From assembly GCA_020636895.1 (NCBI GenBank), contig JACJWZ010000002.1, positions 744,001 to 808,000 on the forward strand: a stretch of 64,000 bases of DNA, written 5' to 3'. The notes beneath the pieces were generated by a model, which worked only from the letters and a program-made list of their open reading frames with translations, ran no database searches and was not told where the DNA came from. Every line of letters starts with the position of its first letter. Position 1 is the first letter of the stretch. The position numbers and the translations under genes were made by a program. Positions 1 to 8,556 of the stretch are shown piece after piece. This DNA comes from Thermoleophilales bacterium. GTDB taxonomy: Bacteria; Actinomycetota; Thermoleophilia; Solirubrobacterales; 70-9.

Positions 1-723
1 CAACGCGTCGTTGATCCGGTTGCGGAGCTCCTCCGGGCTGACGCCCTCGGCGGCCTCGACGTCGATGGAGTCGTACTTGCCCTTCATGTCGGTGATCCGC
101 TGCACCTCGGGCGTCGTGAAGACGGCGAGGCTGGCGCCGCCGAGCGGTACGCCGCTGCCGAAGCGGCCGATGCCGGACAGCGTGTACTCCTTGACGCCCT
201 CGCGGCCGCTGATCGAGATCGTCTGTCCGACCTCGTAGCCCTCCTCGTCGGCGGTGATCGAGTCGATCGCGACCTCGTCGTCGCTGGTCGGCGCCCCGCC
301 GTCGGTCCAGGTGAAGGGGTTGAACGGCTCCGGCAGCGCGTTGTTGGCGATCTGCGGCGGACCGCCTCCGGCCGGCCCGATGCGATCGCCGTTCTCGTCG
401 AGGATCGCGATCGAGGTGTCGTCGCCGATGTCGCCGGCCGCCTTGCTGACCCCGTCGACCGCCTCGATCCGCTTGATCAGGGAGGCCGGAACGCTGACCC
501 CCGAGGCCGGGGTGTCGAAGCCGCTGTCGAACGCCAGCTTCGGCTGGACGGTGACGTCGATGCCCTCGTTGGCGGTGGCGAAGATGTCGTCGAAGGCGGT
601 GTCGAGCGACCCCTTCAGCATGAAGGTGCCGGCGACCATCGCGACGCCGAGCAGGATCGCGAACGCGGTCAGCGCCGAGCGGAGCTTGCGGGCCCCGAGC
701 CCCCGCAGCGCTAGTGCGAGCAC
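1..723 (-). CDS. ABC transporter permease, FtsX/MacB type (partial, runs off the left edge)
   Basis: Integral-membrane subunit of an ABC exporter. Translation from GTG at 723 gives 241 codons, starting with an ARKLRSALTAFAILLGVAMVAGT-like stretch: a short basic N-terminus, the first membrane helix (about residues 15-35), then a long extracytoplasmic region. The Lys/Arg-Leu-Arg-Ser-Ala pattern before the first helix is typical of FtsX/MacB permeases. The C-terminal three helices lie outside the window. It starts 8 nt after the stop of the LolD-type ATPase upstream of it, so the two form one transcription unit. The substrate cannot be read from the sequence; relatives act in lipoprotein, peptide or envelope-stress export. 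Confidence 0.85.
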   Translation of the reverse strand, partial: MLALALRGLGARKLRSALTAFAILLGVAMVAGTFMLKGSLDTAFDDIFATANEGIDVTVQPKLAFDSGFDTPASGVSVPASLIKRIEAVDGVSKAAGDIGDDTSIAILDENGDRIGPAGGGPPQIANNALPEPFNPFTWTDGGAPTSDDEVAIDSITADEEGYEVGQTISISGREGVKEYTLSGIGRFGSGVPLGGASLAVFTTPEVQRITDMKGKYDSIDVEAAEGVSPEELRNRINDAL

Positions 724-730
724 GGGATCA

Positions 731-1474
<744 letters not shown>

Positions 1475-1563
1475 GGGCGCGAGGGTAGAGCCTTGTCGAT
1501 GGTCTCCGTCGAGCGGCGACCGAGATCGAATCGGAAGATCAACTGGATCAACTGGAGGTAGTG

Positions 1564-1875
1564 ATGGACGGCAACGGCAAGTTGGCCGAGATCGGTAAAA
1601 AGCTCGCGAGCGTGAGCTTCTTCGGCTTCGAGGTGCGGAGCGGGCAGGCGCGCGGACCCGCGCTGCTCGGGCCGACGGCGGCGGCGCCGGTCACGATCGC
1701 GGCGTTGGCGATGGGCGCGGGCGCGATCGGGGCACTGGCGATCGGTCGGCTCAAGGTCGGCAGGGGCGACATCGGCAAGCTCCGGATCGAGGAGCTCGAG
1801 GTGGGCCGGCTCACCGTCGAGGAGCTCGACGTGAAGCGCCGCAACGACTCGATCGGCGAAGCTGCGGAGGCGTGA
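1564..1875 (+). CDS. Small repeat protein, possible beta-helix fold
   Basis: A 103-aa protein of unknown function. GGAGG at 1554-1558 supports ATG 1564 rather than the adjacent GTG 1561. After a short N-terminus comes an Ala/Gly-rich hydrophobic stretch (about residues 38-62). It is followed by a five-residue periodicity (IGRLKVGRGDIGKLRIEEL, VGRLTVEELDV) with hydrophobic residues at regular places. This looks like a right-handed beta-helix or pentapeptide-like coil ending in charged residues. The stop overlaps the GTG of the VOC gene (GTGA), so it heads a coupled operon with a VOC enzyme, a metallophosphoesterase and PPK2. No enzymatic motif is visible; a scaffold or membrane-associated role is only a guess. 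Confidence 0.7.
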   Translation: MDGNGKLAEIGKKLASVSFFGFEVRSGQARGPALLGPTAAAPVTIAALAMGAGAIGALAIGRLKVGRGDIGKLRIEELEVGRLTVEELDVKRRNDSIGEAAEA

Positions 1876-2324
1876 GGACCCCGCCTTCGAAGATCAGCCA
1901 CGTCGACCTCGTCGTCAGCTCGATCGAGGTCAGCCTCTCGTTCTACGTCGGCCTGCTGGAGCCACTCGGTTGGGTACCCCCTGATCAGGAGATCATCGGC
2001 GAGCATGGCCAGCGGATCCACTACATCTACGTCCCGGGGGGCGGCGTCTCGGCGATCGGGCTGCGGGAGAAGCTGAGCGACGACCACGCGGTCCCATACG
2101 AGCGCCGAGCGGTCGGGATCGAGCACATCTGCATCGACGTGCCGTCGCGAGAGGTCGTCGACGAGCGGGCAGCGTGGGCACGCTCGGTCGGCGCCGAGAT
2201 CATCAGCGAGCCACGCGAGCACGACTACACGCCGGGCTACTACGCCGTCTTCATCGCCGACCCCGACGGGATCAAGCTCGAACTGCTGCACAGGCCCACG
2301 TTCTGGGAGGCTGCAGGAGCATGA
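1872..2324 (+). CDS. VOC family (glyoxalase/dioxygenase-fold) protein
   Basis: A 150-aa single vicinal-oxygen-chelate module. It opens with ISHVDLVV (first metal-ligand His), continues through HYIYVPGGG and GIEHICIDV, and ends with the family signature FIADPDGIKLELLH, whose Glu is the last metal ligand. It probably binds a divalent metal and acts on a small molecule (isomerase, lyase, dioxygenase or resistance protein); the substrate is not predictable. The GTG start overlaps the previous stop, and its own stop overlaps the ATG of the metallophosphoesterase (ATGA). Translation of the set is therefore coupled. Confidence 0.85.
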   Translation: MRTPPSKISHVDLVVSSIEVSLSFYVGLLEPLGWVPPDQEIIGEHGQRIHYIYVPGGGVSAIGLREKLSDDHAVPYERRAVGIEHICIDVPSREVVDERAAWARSVGAEIISEPREHDYTPGYYAVFIADPDGIKLELLHRPTFWEAAGA

Positions 2325-2917
2325 GGATCCTCGCCTTCAGCGATCTGCACCGGAACCTCGACGCGGCTGCGTCGCTGGTGGAACGCAGCCCGGACTTCGA
2401 CGTCGTGATCGCCGCGGGCGACTTCGCCAACCAGCACAACGGCCTCAAGGAGTCGATCGACGCGCTGAAGGGGATCGAGACGCCGACGATCCTGGTCCCA
2501 GGGAACAACGAGACCGAGGATGCGCTTCGGAGCGCCTGCGAAGGCTGGGACGCGGCGACGGTCCTGCACGGGGAGTCGGCGGAGATCGCGGGCACGACCT
2601 TCTTCGGTCTCGGCGCCGGGGTCCCGACGACGCCGTGGGACTGGAGCTTCGATCTCAGCGAGGAGGAGGCCGCCGAGCGGCTCGCCGAGTGCCCTGAGGA
2701 AGCGGTCCTCGTCGTCCACTCCCCGCCCCACGGCCACTGCGACCAGAGCTCCGCAGGGGACCACCTCGGGAGCCCTGCGATCCTCGCCGCGATCGAGGCC
2801 AAGCACCCGCCCCTCGCCGTCTGCGGCCACATCCATGAGGCGTGGGGGGAGCGCTCGCAGGTGGGTCCGACGAGAATCGCGAACCTCGGGCCGATGGGCG
2901 CCGAGCTGGAGGTGTAG
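2321..2917 (+). CDS. Metallophosphoesterase (calcineurin-like, YfcE-like)
   Basis: A 198-aa cytosolic phosphoesterase. All metal-site motifs are present in order: SDLH (about residues 7-10), AAGDFAN (GD), PGNNE (GN and the following acidic residue), VVHSPPHG and CGHIHE. It lacks a signal peptide and is short, like the YfcE/MJ0936 group of phosphodiesterases. The start is fixed by the ATGA overlap with the VOC stop. Lying between a VOC enzyme and PPK2 in a coupled operon suggests a role in nucleotide or phosphate-ester turnover, but the substrate is unknown. Confidence 0.9.
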   Translation: MRILAFSDLHRNLDAAASLVERSPDFDVVIAAGDFANQHNGLKESIDALKGIETPTILVPGNNETEDALRSACEGWDAATVLHGESAEIAGTTFFGLGAGVPTTPWDWSFDLSEEEAAERLAECPEEAVLVVHSPPHGHCDQSSAGDHLGSPAILAAIEAKHPPLAVCGHIHEAWGERSQVGPTRIANLGPMGAELEV

Positions 2918-2921
2918 CCGC

Positions 2922-3725
2922 GTGTCGAAGCCGACCCCGAAGCTGCCGCGCAAGATCTACGAGAAGGAGCTCGTGCGGCTGCAGACCGAGCTCGTCGAGA
3001 TGGTCGAGTGGGTACACCGGACCGGGGCCCGGGTCGCGATCATCTTCGAGGGTCGCGACGCGGCCGGCAAGGGCGGCGCCATCAAGCGCATCACCGAGTA
3101 CTTGCCGCCGCGCGTCGTCCGGACCGTGGCGCTGCCGAAGCCGACCGAGCGCGAGGCCACGCAGTGGTACTTCCAGCGCTACATCGCGCACCTGCCGGCG
3201 GCCGGCGAGGTCGTCCTCTTCGACCGCTCCTGGTACAACCGCGGCGGGGTCGAGAAGGTGCTCGGCTTCTGCACCGCCGAGGAGCACCAGCGCTTCCTGC
3301 ACCAGTGCCCGGAGTTCGAGCGGATGCTGATCGAGGACGGGATCATCCTCATCAAGTACTGGTTCTCCGTCTCCGAGGACGAGCAGGAGCGCCGCTTCGC
3401 CGCCCGGATCGACGACCCGCTCAAGCGCTGGAAGCTCTCCACCACCGACCTCGAGTCGCGCACACGCTGGGTCGACTACTCACGCGCCAAGGACGAGATG
3501 TTCGTTCACACCGACATCCCCGAGTGCCGCTGGAACGTCGTCGACTCGACCATCAAGCGCAACGCGCGGGTCAACTGCATCGCCCACCTGCTCACGCAGG
3601 TCCCCTACGAGACCGAGCAGCGCAAGCGGATCAAGATGCCGAAGAAGCAGAGCGACCAGGGCTACAGGCGCCCGCCCGAGGAGCTACAGCAGTTCGTGCC
3701 CGATTGGGCGGCGAAGTTGGTGTAG
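2922..3725 (+). CDS. ppk2: Polyphosphate kinase 2
   Basis: A 267-aa single-domain PPK2. These enzymes transfer phosphate between polyphosphate and nucleotides, usually making NTP or NDP from polyP. Walker A is GRDAAGKGG at residues 44-52, the lid region (PRVVRTVALPKPTERE) follows, and Walker B is FDRSWYNR. The conserved downstream region KRWKLSTTDLESR matches family members of about 270-300 aa. The GTG start sits 4 nt after the preceding stop. It is the last gene of the operon and is followed by the repeat-rich gap, whose hairpins may end the transcript. PPK2 class (ADP- or AMP-specific) was not resolved. Confidence 0.93.
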   Translation: MSKPTPKLPRKIYEKELVRLQTELVEMVEWVHRTGARVAIIFEGRDAAGKGGAIKRITEYLPPRVVRTVALPKPTEREATQWYFQRYIAHLPAAGEVVLFDRSWYNRGGVEKVLGFCTAEEHQRFLHQCPEFERMLIEDGIILIKYWFSVSEDEQERRFAARIDDPLKRWKLSTTDLESRTRWVDYSRAKDEMFVHTDIPECRWNVVDSTIKRNARVNCIAHLLTQVPYETEQRKRIKMPKKQSDQGYRRPPEELQQFVPDWAAKLV

Positions 3726-3818
3726 GGCGTGCGGGCGGGCCCGGCGGCAGGGCGTGCGGGGTCGTCGAGTCCGGATGCCCCGGCGCCAGCGTGTCTCAAG
3801 GCGCCGTGCCCGCCGACG

Positions 3819-4022
3819 TGTCACCCGGGAACGGACTTCTTTCCCGTTTCTCGGTGACAGGTCCCGATGGAGCGGGGCGCCGGCCGCGGCTGGCCGCACG
3901 TGTCACCCGGGAACGGACTTCTTTCCCGTTTCTCGGTGACAGGTCCCGATGGAGCGGGGCGCTGGCCGCAGTCCGCCCGACCTATCACCCGGGAGCGGAC
4001 GTCTTCTCTGTCCTCGGTGACA
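3819..4022 (+). repeat. Three tandem copies of an 82-bp hairpin unit
   Basis: The core begins TCACCCGGGA at 3821, 3903 and 3985, a constant 82-bp period. Copies 1 and 2 are nearly identical over more than 60 bp; copy 3 is diverged. Each core is bounded by TGTCACC and GGTGACA (TATCACC in copy 3), which can pair as a stem enclosing an inner CGGGAA/TTTCCCG pairing in copies 1 and 2. In copy 3 the outer stem survives while the loop has drifted, suggesting selection on the structure. They could act as a terminator array after ppk2, a structured RNA or a mobile REP-like element. Confidence 0.85.
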
Positions 4023-4045
4023 GGGCGGGCGACGCAGTTCCCGCG

Positions 4046-4168
4046 TCAGTCGGCCTCGGGCTCCCAGAGCTCGATCGGGTTGCCCTCGGGGTCGTGAATG
4101 CGGGCGAAGCGGCCGACGCCCGGCATGTTCCAGTCGGGGTTCGTCGTCACCTCGACCTCGGCCGCCCG
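4046..4168 (-). pseudogene. C-terminal remnant of a VOC/glyoxalase gene
   Basis: The minus-strand frame encodes about 40 residues closely resembling the last beta-strands of a glyoxalase-family protein: PDWNMPGVGRFARIHDPEGN, then the Glu metal-ligand motif PIELWEPEAD and a stop at 4046. The frame degenerates just upstream (above about 4170) and the usual 80-100 N-terminal residues are missing. The promoter and start of the acyl-CoA dehydrogenase now occupy that position. It is most simply a gene truncated by rearrangement. Confidence 0.7.
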
Positions 4169-4224
4169 GAGGCGAACAGGGCCTCGGGATCGATCGCCAA
4201 TGCAGACTTGCTCGCGCGCCCGAC

Positions 4225-4236
4225 TAGGCTCCACGC
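4225..4236 (+). promoter_or_regulatory. Putative -10 box for a leaderless transcript of the acyl-CoA dehydrogenase
   Basis: TAGGCT lies six bases before ATG 4237 and no Shine-Dalgarno sequence is visible, which is the arrangement of leaderless actinobacterial promoters. This is inferred from position and from similar boxes before other genes in the window. Confidence 0.45.
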
Positions 4237-6027
4237 ATGGAGATCGCATCGCAGCCCACGTCCGAGTCCGCCGACGATCCGTTCGCCGCCGGCCAGCCCG
4301 GTGACGGGCTCATCCTCGACCCGAACGCGCCCGGGTTCGACCACCTCGCCGACGCTGACCGCGAGGCGATCGAGGCCACGATCGAGTTCTTCGAGGAGCG
4401 CGGGAAGGTCGCCCTCACGGAGGACGCAGCCGCACACGCGTGGTACGCCGACTACCTCGACTTCCAGGCACGCGAGCGCATCTTCAGCCGTTTCCTGACC
4501 CCGGTGCGGGATGGCGAGGGCGACCCGGAGCGGCGCTGGGACACGCAGCGAATCTGCGCCTTCAACGAGGTCTCGGCCTTCTACGGGCTCGCCTACTGGT
4601 ACACGTGGCAGGTCACGATCCTCGGGCTCGGGCCGATCTTCCAGTCCGACAACGAGGCGGCGCGCGCGAAGGCGGCCGAGCTGCTGGAGGAGGGCGGGAT
4701 CTTCGCGTTCGGCCTCTCCGAGCGGGCCCACGGCGCCGACATCTACTCCACCGACATGGTGCTGACGCCCGACCCCGACGTCGAGGGCGGCTACCGCGCG
4801 TCCGGCGGCAAGTACTACATCGGCAACGGCAACAAGGCGGCGATGGTCTCGGTGTTCGGCCGGATCGAGGGGGTCGAGGGGCCGGATGCGTACGTCTTCT
4901 TCGCGGCCGACTCCCAGCACCCCAACTACAAGCTGATCCGCAACGTCGTCGCTTCCCAGAACTACGTCAGCCAGTTCGAGCTCGAGGACTACCCCGTGAC
5001 CCCCGAGGACATCCTCCACACGGGTCCCGGCGCCTTCGACGCCGCGCTGAACACCGTGAACATCGGCAAGTTCAACCTCGGCTTCGCCTCGATCGGAATC
5101 TGCGAGCACGCTCTGCACGAGGCGATCACCCACGCCGACAACCGCATCCTCTACGGCAACCGGGTGACCGACTTCCCGCACGTGCGCCAGGCCTTCACCG
5201 ACGCCTACGCGCGGCTGATCGCGATGAAGCTGTTCGCGAACCGCTCGATCGACTACTTCCGCACCGCCACCCCCGATGACCGCCGCTACCTGCTCTTCAA
5301 CCCGCTGACGAAGATGAAGGTGACGACCGAGGGCGAGCGGGTCATCGACGAGATGTGGGAGGTGATGGCAGCCAAGGGCTTCGAGAAGGACACCTACTTC
5401 GCGATCGCGGCCGTCGACATCCGAGGCCTGCCGAAGCTCGAGGGCACCGTGCACGTGAACATGGCGCTGACGCTGAAGTTCATGGCCGGATACCTGTTCG
5501 GCGCGGACGCCTCGATCGAGCCGCCCGAGCGTCAGCTCGTGCCCGGTGACGACGAGTTCCTCTTCCGGCAGGGACCGGCCCGCGGGCTCTCGAAGATCCG
5601 TTTCGGCGACTGGCGGGCGGTCTACGAGCGCCGCGCCGACGTCCCCAACGTCGCCCGCTTCGCCGAGCTCGCCGACTCGTTCAAGAACTTCCTCGCGGCG
5701 GCCGCGCCGGACGAGAACCAGCAGAAGGACCTCGACTACCTGCTGACCCTCGGCGAGCTATTCACGCTGATCCCCTACGGGCAGCTGATCATCGAGCAGG
5801 CGGAGCTGATCGACCTCCCCGACGACACGCTCGACCAGATCTTCGACGTCCTCATCCGCGACTTCTCCGCCTACGCGACCCAGCTCCACGGCAAGGCATC
5901 GGCGACCGAGGCCCAGTGCGAGTGGGCGCGGGGAGCGGTGACGCGCCCAGCGACCGACGACGAGCGCACCGAGGCGGTCTGGCGCAAGGTCCGGGCGCTT
6001 GCGGGTCAGTACGAGATGCGCCCGTAG
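4237..6027 (+). CDS. Acyl-CoA dehydrogenase/oxidase family flavoprotein (long form)
   Basis: A 596-aa flavoenzyme, longer than the classical 380-400 aa dehydrogenases and nearer the long FadE/acyl-CoA-oxidase-like group. The N-terminal half has a flavin-binding pattern (FGLSERAHGADIYSTDM, then GGKYYIGNGNKAAM). The middle carries NIGKFNLGFASIGICEHAL and a helical C-terminal domain with a further extension. It probably performs FAD-dependent alpha,beta-dehydrogenation of an acyl-CoA. It appears monocistronic, with a palindromic repeat after its stop and a convergent gene beyond. The substrate is unknown; it may serve fatty acids or degradation of a cyclic compound. Confidence 0.85.
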   Translation: MEIASQPTSESADDPFAAGQPGDGLILDPNAPGFDHLADADREAIEATIEFFEERGKVALTEDAAAHAWYADYLDFQARERIFSRFLTPVRDGEGDPERRWDTQRICAFNEVSAFYGLAYWYTWQVTILGLGPIFQSDNEAARAKAAELLEEGGIFAFGLSERAHGADIYSTDMVLTPDPDVEGGYRASGGKYYIGNGNKAAMVSVFGRIEGVEGPDAYVFFAADSQHPNYKLIRNVVASQNYVSQFELEDYPVTPEDILHTGPGAFDAALNTVNIGKFNLGFASIGICEHALHEAITHADNRILYGNRVTDFPHVRQAFTDAYARLIAMKLFANRSIDYFRTATPDDRRYLLFNPLTKMKVTTEGERVIDEMWEVMAAKGFEKDTYFAIAAVDIRGLPKLEGTVHVNMALTLKFMAGYLFGADASIEPPERQLVPGDDEFLFRQGPARGLSKIRFGDWRAVYERRADVPNVARFAELADSFKNFLAAAAPDENQQKDLDYLLTLGELFTLIPYGQLIIEQAELIDLPDDTLDQIFDVLIRDFSAYATQLHGKASATEAQCEWARGAVTRPATDDERTEAVWRKVRALAGQYEMRP

Positions 6028-6050
6028 GGGCCCCCCGCGACACGCCCGTC

Positions 6051-6104
6051 GCGCCGAACGTTCACCGCGCGGGGCTATGAGGGGTGGAAATCGACGTTCG
6101 GCGG
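6051..6104 (+). repeat. 54-bp palindromic element, copy 1
   Basis: The element starts GCGCCGAACGT and ends ACGTTCGGCG, near-perfect terminal inverted repeats, with a 32-33 bp centre. A second copy lies at 52514-52567 on the other strand and matches at 49 of 54 positions. This copy sits between two convergent genes. It resembles a REP/MITE-like element; use as a terminator hairpin is also possible. Confidence 0.85.
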
Positions 6105-6113
6105 GGAAGTGCC

Positions 6114-7430
6114 CTACAGGTACCGCTCGTCGGCGGGCGCCTTCGGCATCTCGCTCGTGATCTTCTGCATCGTGCCGAGGAACTTGTAGACCTCGGGGTA
6201 GATGACGGGCTTGCCGTTGTTGAGGACGGCGACCGAGATCGCGCGCTCGGGATCGGCCCAGGCGAGCATGTTGGTGAAGCCGAGATGCCCGAAGGCGTGC
6301 TGGGTGTCGCGCCCGTAGAGGCTGATCAGCCGCGCTCCCAGCATCAGTCCGTATGAGAAGCGCGAGGGGAAGCCGAGCGAGAAGTCGAACTCGAGGTGCG
6401 AGCGCTCCTCGAGCGCGGTCCGGATCGTGTCGGCCTCCATCACGCGGACGCCGTCGAGCTCTCCCCCGCGCCGCATCACCTCGAAGAACTTCGAGAGCTC
6501 GCGCGCGTTGGTGCAGACGTTGGCGGCCGGGACGATCCCCTGGAGGAAGCGCGGGTCGTTCGTCGTCGCCACGAGGTCGTCGAGCGGATGCCCGAGCGCG
6601 CGGGACAGCAGGTTGGAGAGCGGCGGCGCCGTCGGCGGGCCGGTGACGTAGTTGACCGCGACGGCGTCGAGGTCGTCGGCGGCGACCCCGTAGTTGTTCC
6701 AGCGGAACCCGAGCGGGTCGAGGAACTCCTCCGCCAACACGGTGCGGATGTCCTTGCCGGTGGCCGCATGGACGACCTCGCCCAAGATGAACCCGCCCGA
6801 GACGGCGTGGTAGGCGAGGTACTTGCCGGCGCGTGCGAACGGCTTGGCGTCGGCCAGGATGCCGGCGAGGAACTCACGATCCTCGATGAACTCGAGGTCG
6901 AGCGCCTCGGGTGGCAGGTTGGGGACGCCGGCGCGGTGGGCGAGCACGTGGCCGACCGTGATCTCGTGCTTGCCGTGGGCCTCGTAGCCGTCGATGTAAT
7001 CGGCGACCGGATCGTCGAGGCTGAGGGTGCCGCGCTCGATCAGCTTGTGCACGACGAAGGCGGTGATCGCTTTCGAGGTCGAGAAGATGCAGAACGGCGT
7101 CTCGGTCGAGCACAGGGTGCGCTCGTCGGCGCGGCCGTCCCCTGGCGCGTTGCCGTGCGAGTAGCCGACGGCGCGGTCGAGGATTACGGCGCCGTTGCGG
7201 CGCACGCACACCTGCAACGCCGGGTGGACTCCGGCCCGGTACCAGTCGAGCACCGTCTCCCAGATCGCCTCCACCTGATCGGGGGTGGCGCCGCCGTCGG
7301 CGGCGGGAGCCTCCTCCCCGCGGGCGGTGATCTTCTCCAGATCCCCTTTGACGTGGACCCGCCGCAGCGGGTCGGGCAGCCCGAGCGGGGGCCGCGGGAT
7401 CGAGGGGACCGATGGGATCAGTGCGGCCAT
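6114..7430 (-). CDS. Serine beta-lactamase-like hydrolase (class C/esterase family)
   Basis: A 438-aa member of the beta-lactamase/penicillin-binding-protein fold used by esterases and D-peptidases. The nucleophile motif is FSTSK (Ser117, Lys120). The second motif region AYHAVSGGFILGEVV supplies the Tyr, and FGHLGFTN corresponds to the third motif. There is no signal peptide, so it is probably a cytoplasmic esterase-type hydrolase rather than an antibiotic-resistance enzyme. I chose ATG 7430 (MAALIPS) because residues encoded upstream are not family-like. It stands alone on the minus strand, convergent with the acyl-CoA dehydrogenase. Confidence 0.88.
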   Translation of the reverse strand: MAALIPSVPSIPRPPLGLPDPLRRVHVKGDLEKITARGEEAPAADGGATPDQVEAIWETVLDWYRAGVHPALQVCVRRNGAVILDRAVGYSHGNAPGDGRADERTLCSTETPFCIFSTSKAITAFVVHKLIERGTLSLDDPVADYIDGYEAHGKHEITVGHVLAHRAGVPNLPPEALDLEFIEDREFLAGILADAKPFARAGKYLAYHAVSGGFILGEVVHAATGKDIRTVLAEEFLDPLGFRWNNYGVAADDLDAVAVNYVTGPPTAPPLSNLLSRALGHPLDDLVATTNDPRFLQGIVPAANVCTNARELSKFFEVMRRGGELDGVRVMEADTIRTALEERSHLEFDFSLGFPSRFSYGLMLGARLISLYGRDTQHAFGHLGFTNMLAWADPERAISVAVLNNGKPVIYPEVYKFLGTMQKITSEMPKAPADERYL

Positions 7431-7560
7431 CCGGGGTTCAAACCTATGCGAGCGCGCGGACCCGGTATCTCCGCCCATTCGCAAGCTGAGCCGGCACCGG
7501 ATAGATCGAGTGGCGCATTCCGGCGACGGCGTCGCCGGAATCCCCCACTCGGCGGGTTCG

Positions 7561-8451
7561 CTAGCTGCCGGCGGTCGCCTCCGAGGCCGTGGAATCCTCG
7601 GCGCTCTCAGCGGTGCTGCGGGCGGCGCGCTCCTCGTAGGAGGCGCGGGTGGCGTCGTCGACCTCGGCGAGCACCTTGTCGGCCTTCATCGTCCGGGCGA
7701 TGAACTCGCGGCCGCTGCGCGGCACCATGTTGAGCGCGACGGCGATCCCTGCTGAGGAGCGCGGGACCCAGACGTCGAAGCGGTTGGTCTCGATCGCCTC
7801 GACGATGGCCTCGGCGACCTCCTCCGGCTCCAGCTTCTTGACGCCGCGCGTGTCGGTGAGGCCGCTGCCGAGCTCGGTGTTGACGACCGCAGGCATCACG
7901 CAGGAGATCTCGATGCCGTTCTCGAGGTTCTCGAGACGGACGGCCTCGCTGAGACCGACGACCGCGTGCTTGGTCGCGCAGTAGGTGGCGCCCCCGGGGA
8001 TGCCGGCCTTACCGGCCTGGCTGGCGATGTTGACGATGTGACCGCTGCGGCGGGGGATCATCCGCTCGAGCGCGAGCTTGGTCCCGTAGATGACGCCGTG
8101 CAGGTTGATGTCGATGAGCATCTTCGCCGTCTCGTCCGTCTCCTCCTCGAAGCGGCCGAGGGGCATGATCCCGGCGTTGTTGATGAGGACGTCGAGCGGA
8201 CCGAGCTCACGCTCGGCGTCGTCGAGGAACGTCACGAAGGAGTCGCGGTCGGTCACGTCGACCTTGAAGGCGACGGCGTTGCCGCCGAGCTCGGCGGCGG
8301 TCTTCTCCGCCAGCTCGAGGTCGAGGTCGCCGATTGCGACGCGGGCGCCGCGCCGGATCAGAGCGAGCGCGGTCGCCTTCCCGATCCCGCGAGCCCCACC
8401 GGTGATCGCCACCATCTTCCCCGCGACCGACTTGACCTGCTTGCGCGCCAT
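7561..8451 (-). CDS. Short-chain dehydrogenase/reductase
   Basis: A 296-aa classical SDR. The cofactor motif TGGARGIG is at residues 17-24, DVTDRDS marks the adenine-ring pocket, NNAG follows, and the catalytic set is the Ser of NIASQAG with Tyr-x-x-x-Lys in TYCATKH. Asp in GDLDLE after the second strand suggests NAD(H) preference. After residue about 225 a non-canonical C-terminal extension carries an acidic, Ser/Thr/Ala-rich tail. An RBS-like GAGCAGAGGAG stretch precedes ATG 8451. A 20-bp palindrome about 75 nt upstream, shared with the P450 gene, suggests common control by one repressor. The substrate is unknown. Confidence 0.9.
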   Translation of the reverse strand: MARKQVKSVAGKMVAITGGARGIGKATALALIRRGARVAIGDLDLELAEKTAAELGGNAVAFKVDVTDRDSFVTFLDDAERELGPLDVLINNAGIMPLGRFEEETDETAKMLIDINLHGVIYGTKLALERMIPRRSGHIVNIASQAGKAGIPGGATYCATKHAVVGLSEAVRLENLENGIEISCVMPAVVNTELGSGLTDTRGVKKLEPEEVAEAIVEAIETNRFDVWVPRSSAGIAVALNMVPRSGREFIARTMKADKVLAEVDDATRASYEERAARSTAESAEDSTASEATAGS

Positions 8452-8526
8452 TGCCTCTGCTCCTCTGCTCGTTTACCCGGAAAAGTGCCGACGCATCATC
8501 GCGCACCGGGGCCGTGGCCGCATCCC

Positions 8527-8546
8527 GACTGGCTACGTAGCCAGTC
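8527..8546. promoter_or_regulatory. 20-bp perfect palindrome, probable repressor operator
   Basis: GACTGGCTACGTAGCCAGTC is perfectly self-complementary. It lies in the 105-bp gap between the M20 peptidase stop and the SDR start. A 17/20 match sits at 12359-12378, just upstream of the P450. Size and symmetry suit a TetR-type dimer. No TetR gene is in this part of the window, so the regulator is unidentified. Confidence 0.65.
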
Positions 8547-8556
8547 CGACGAACCC

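Larger units (their letters stand above)
3726..4236. other. Intergenic region with triplicated hairpin repeat and gene remnant
   Basis: A gap of 511 bases between ppk2 and the acyl-CoA dehydrogenase. It holds three tandem copies of an 82-bp unit (3819-4022), a truncated glyoxalase fragment on the minus strand (4046-4168), and the putative promoter box of the next gene (TAGGCT at 4225-4230). Nothing else convincing is visible. Confidence 0.8.

Noticed and set aside
3819..4022. A possible CRISPR array
   Set aside because: Only three copies with an 82-bp period, the whole unit is repeated rather than short repeat plus unique spacer, and there are no cas genes.
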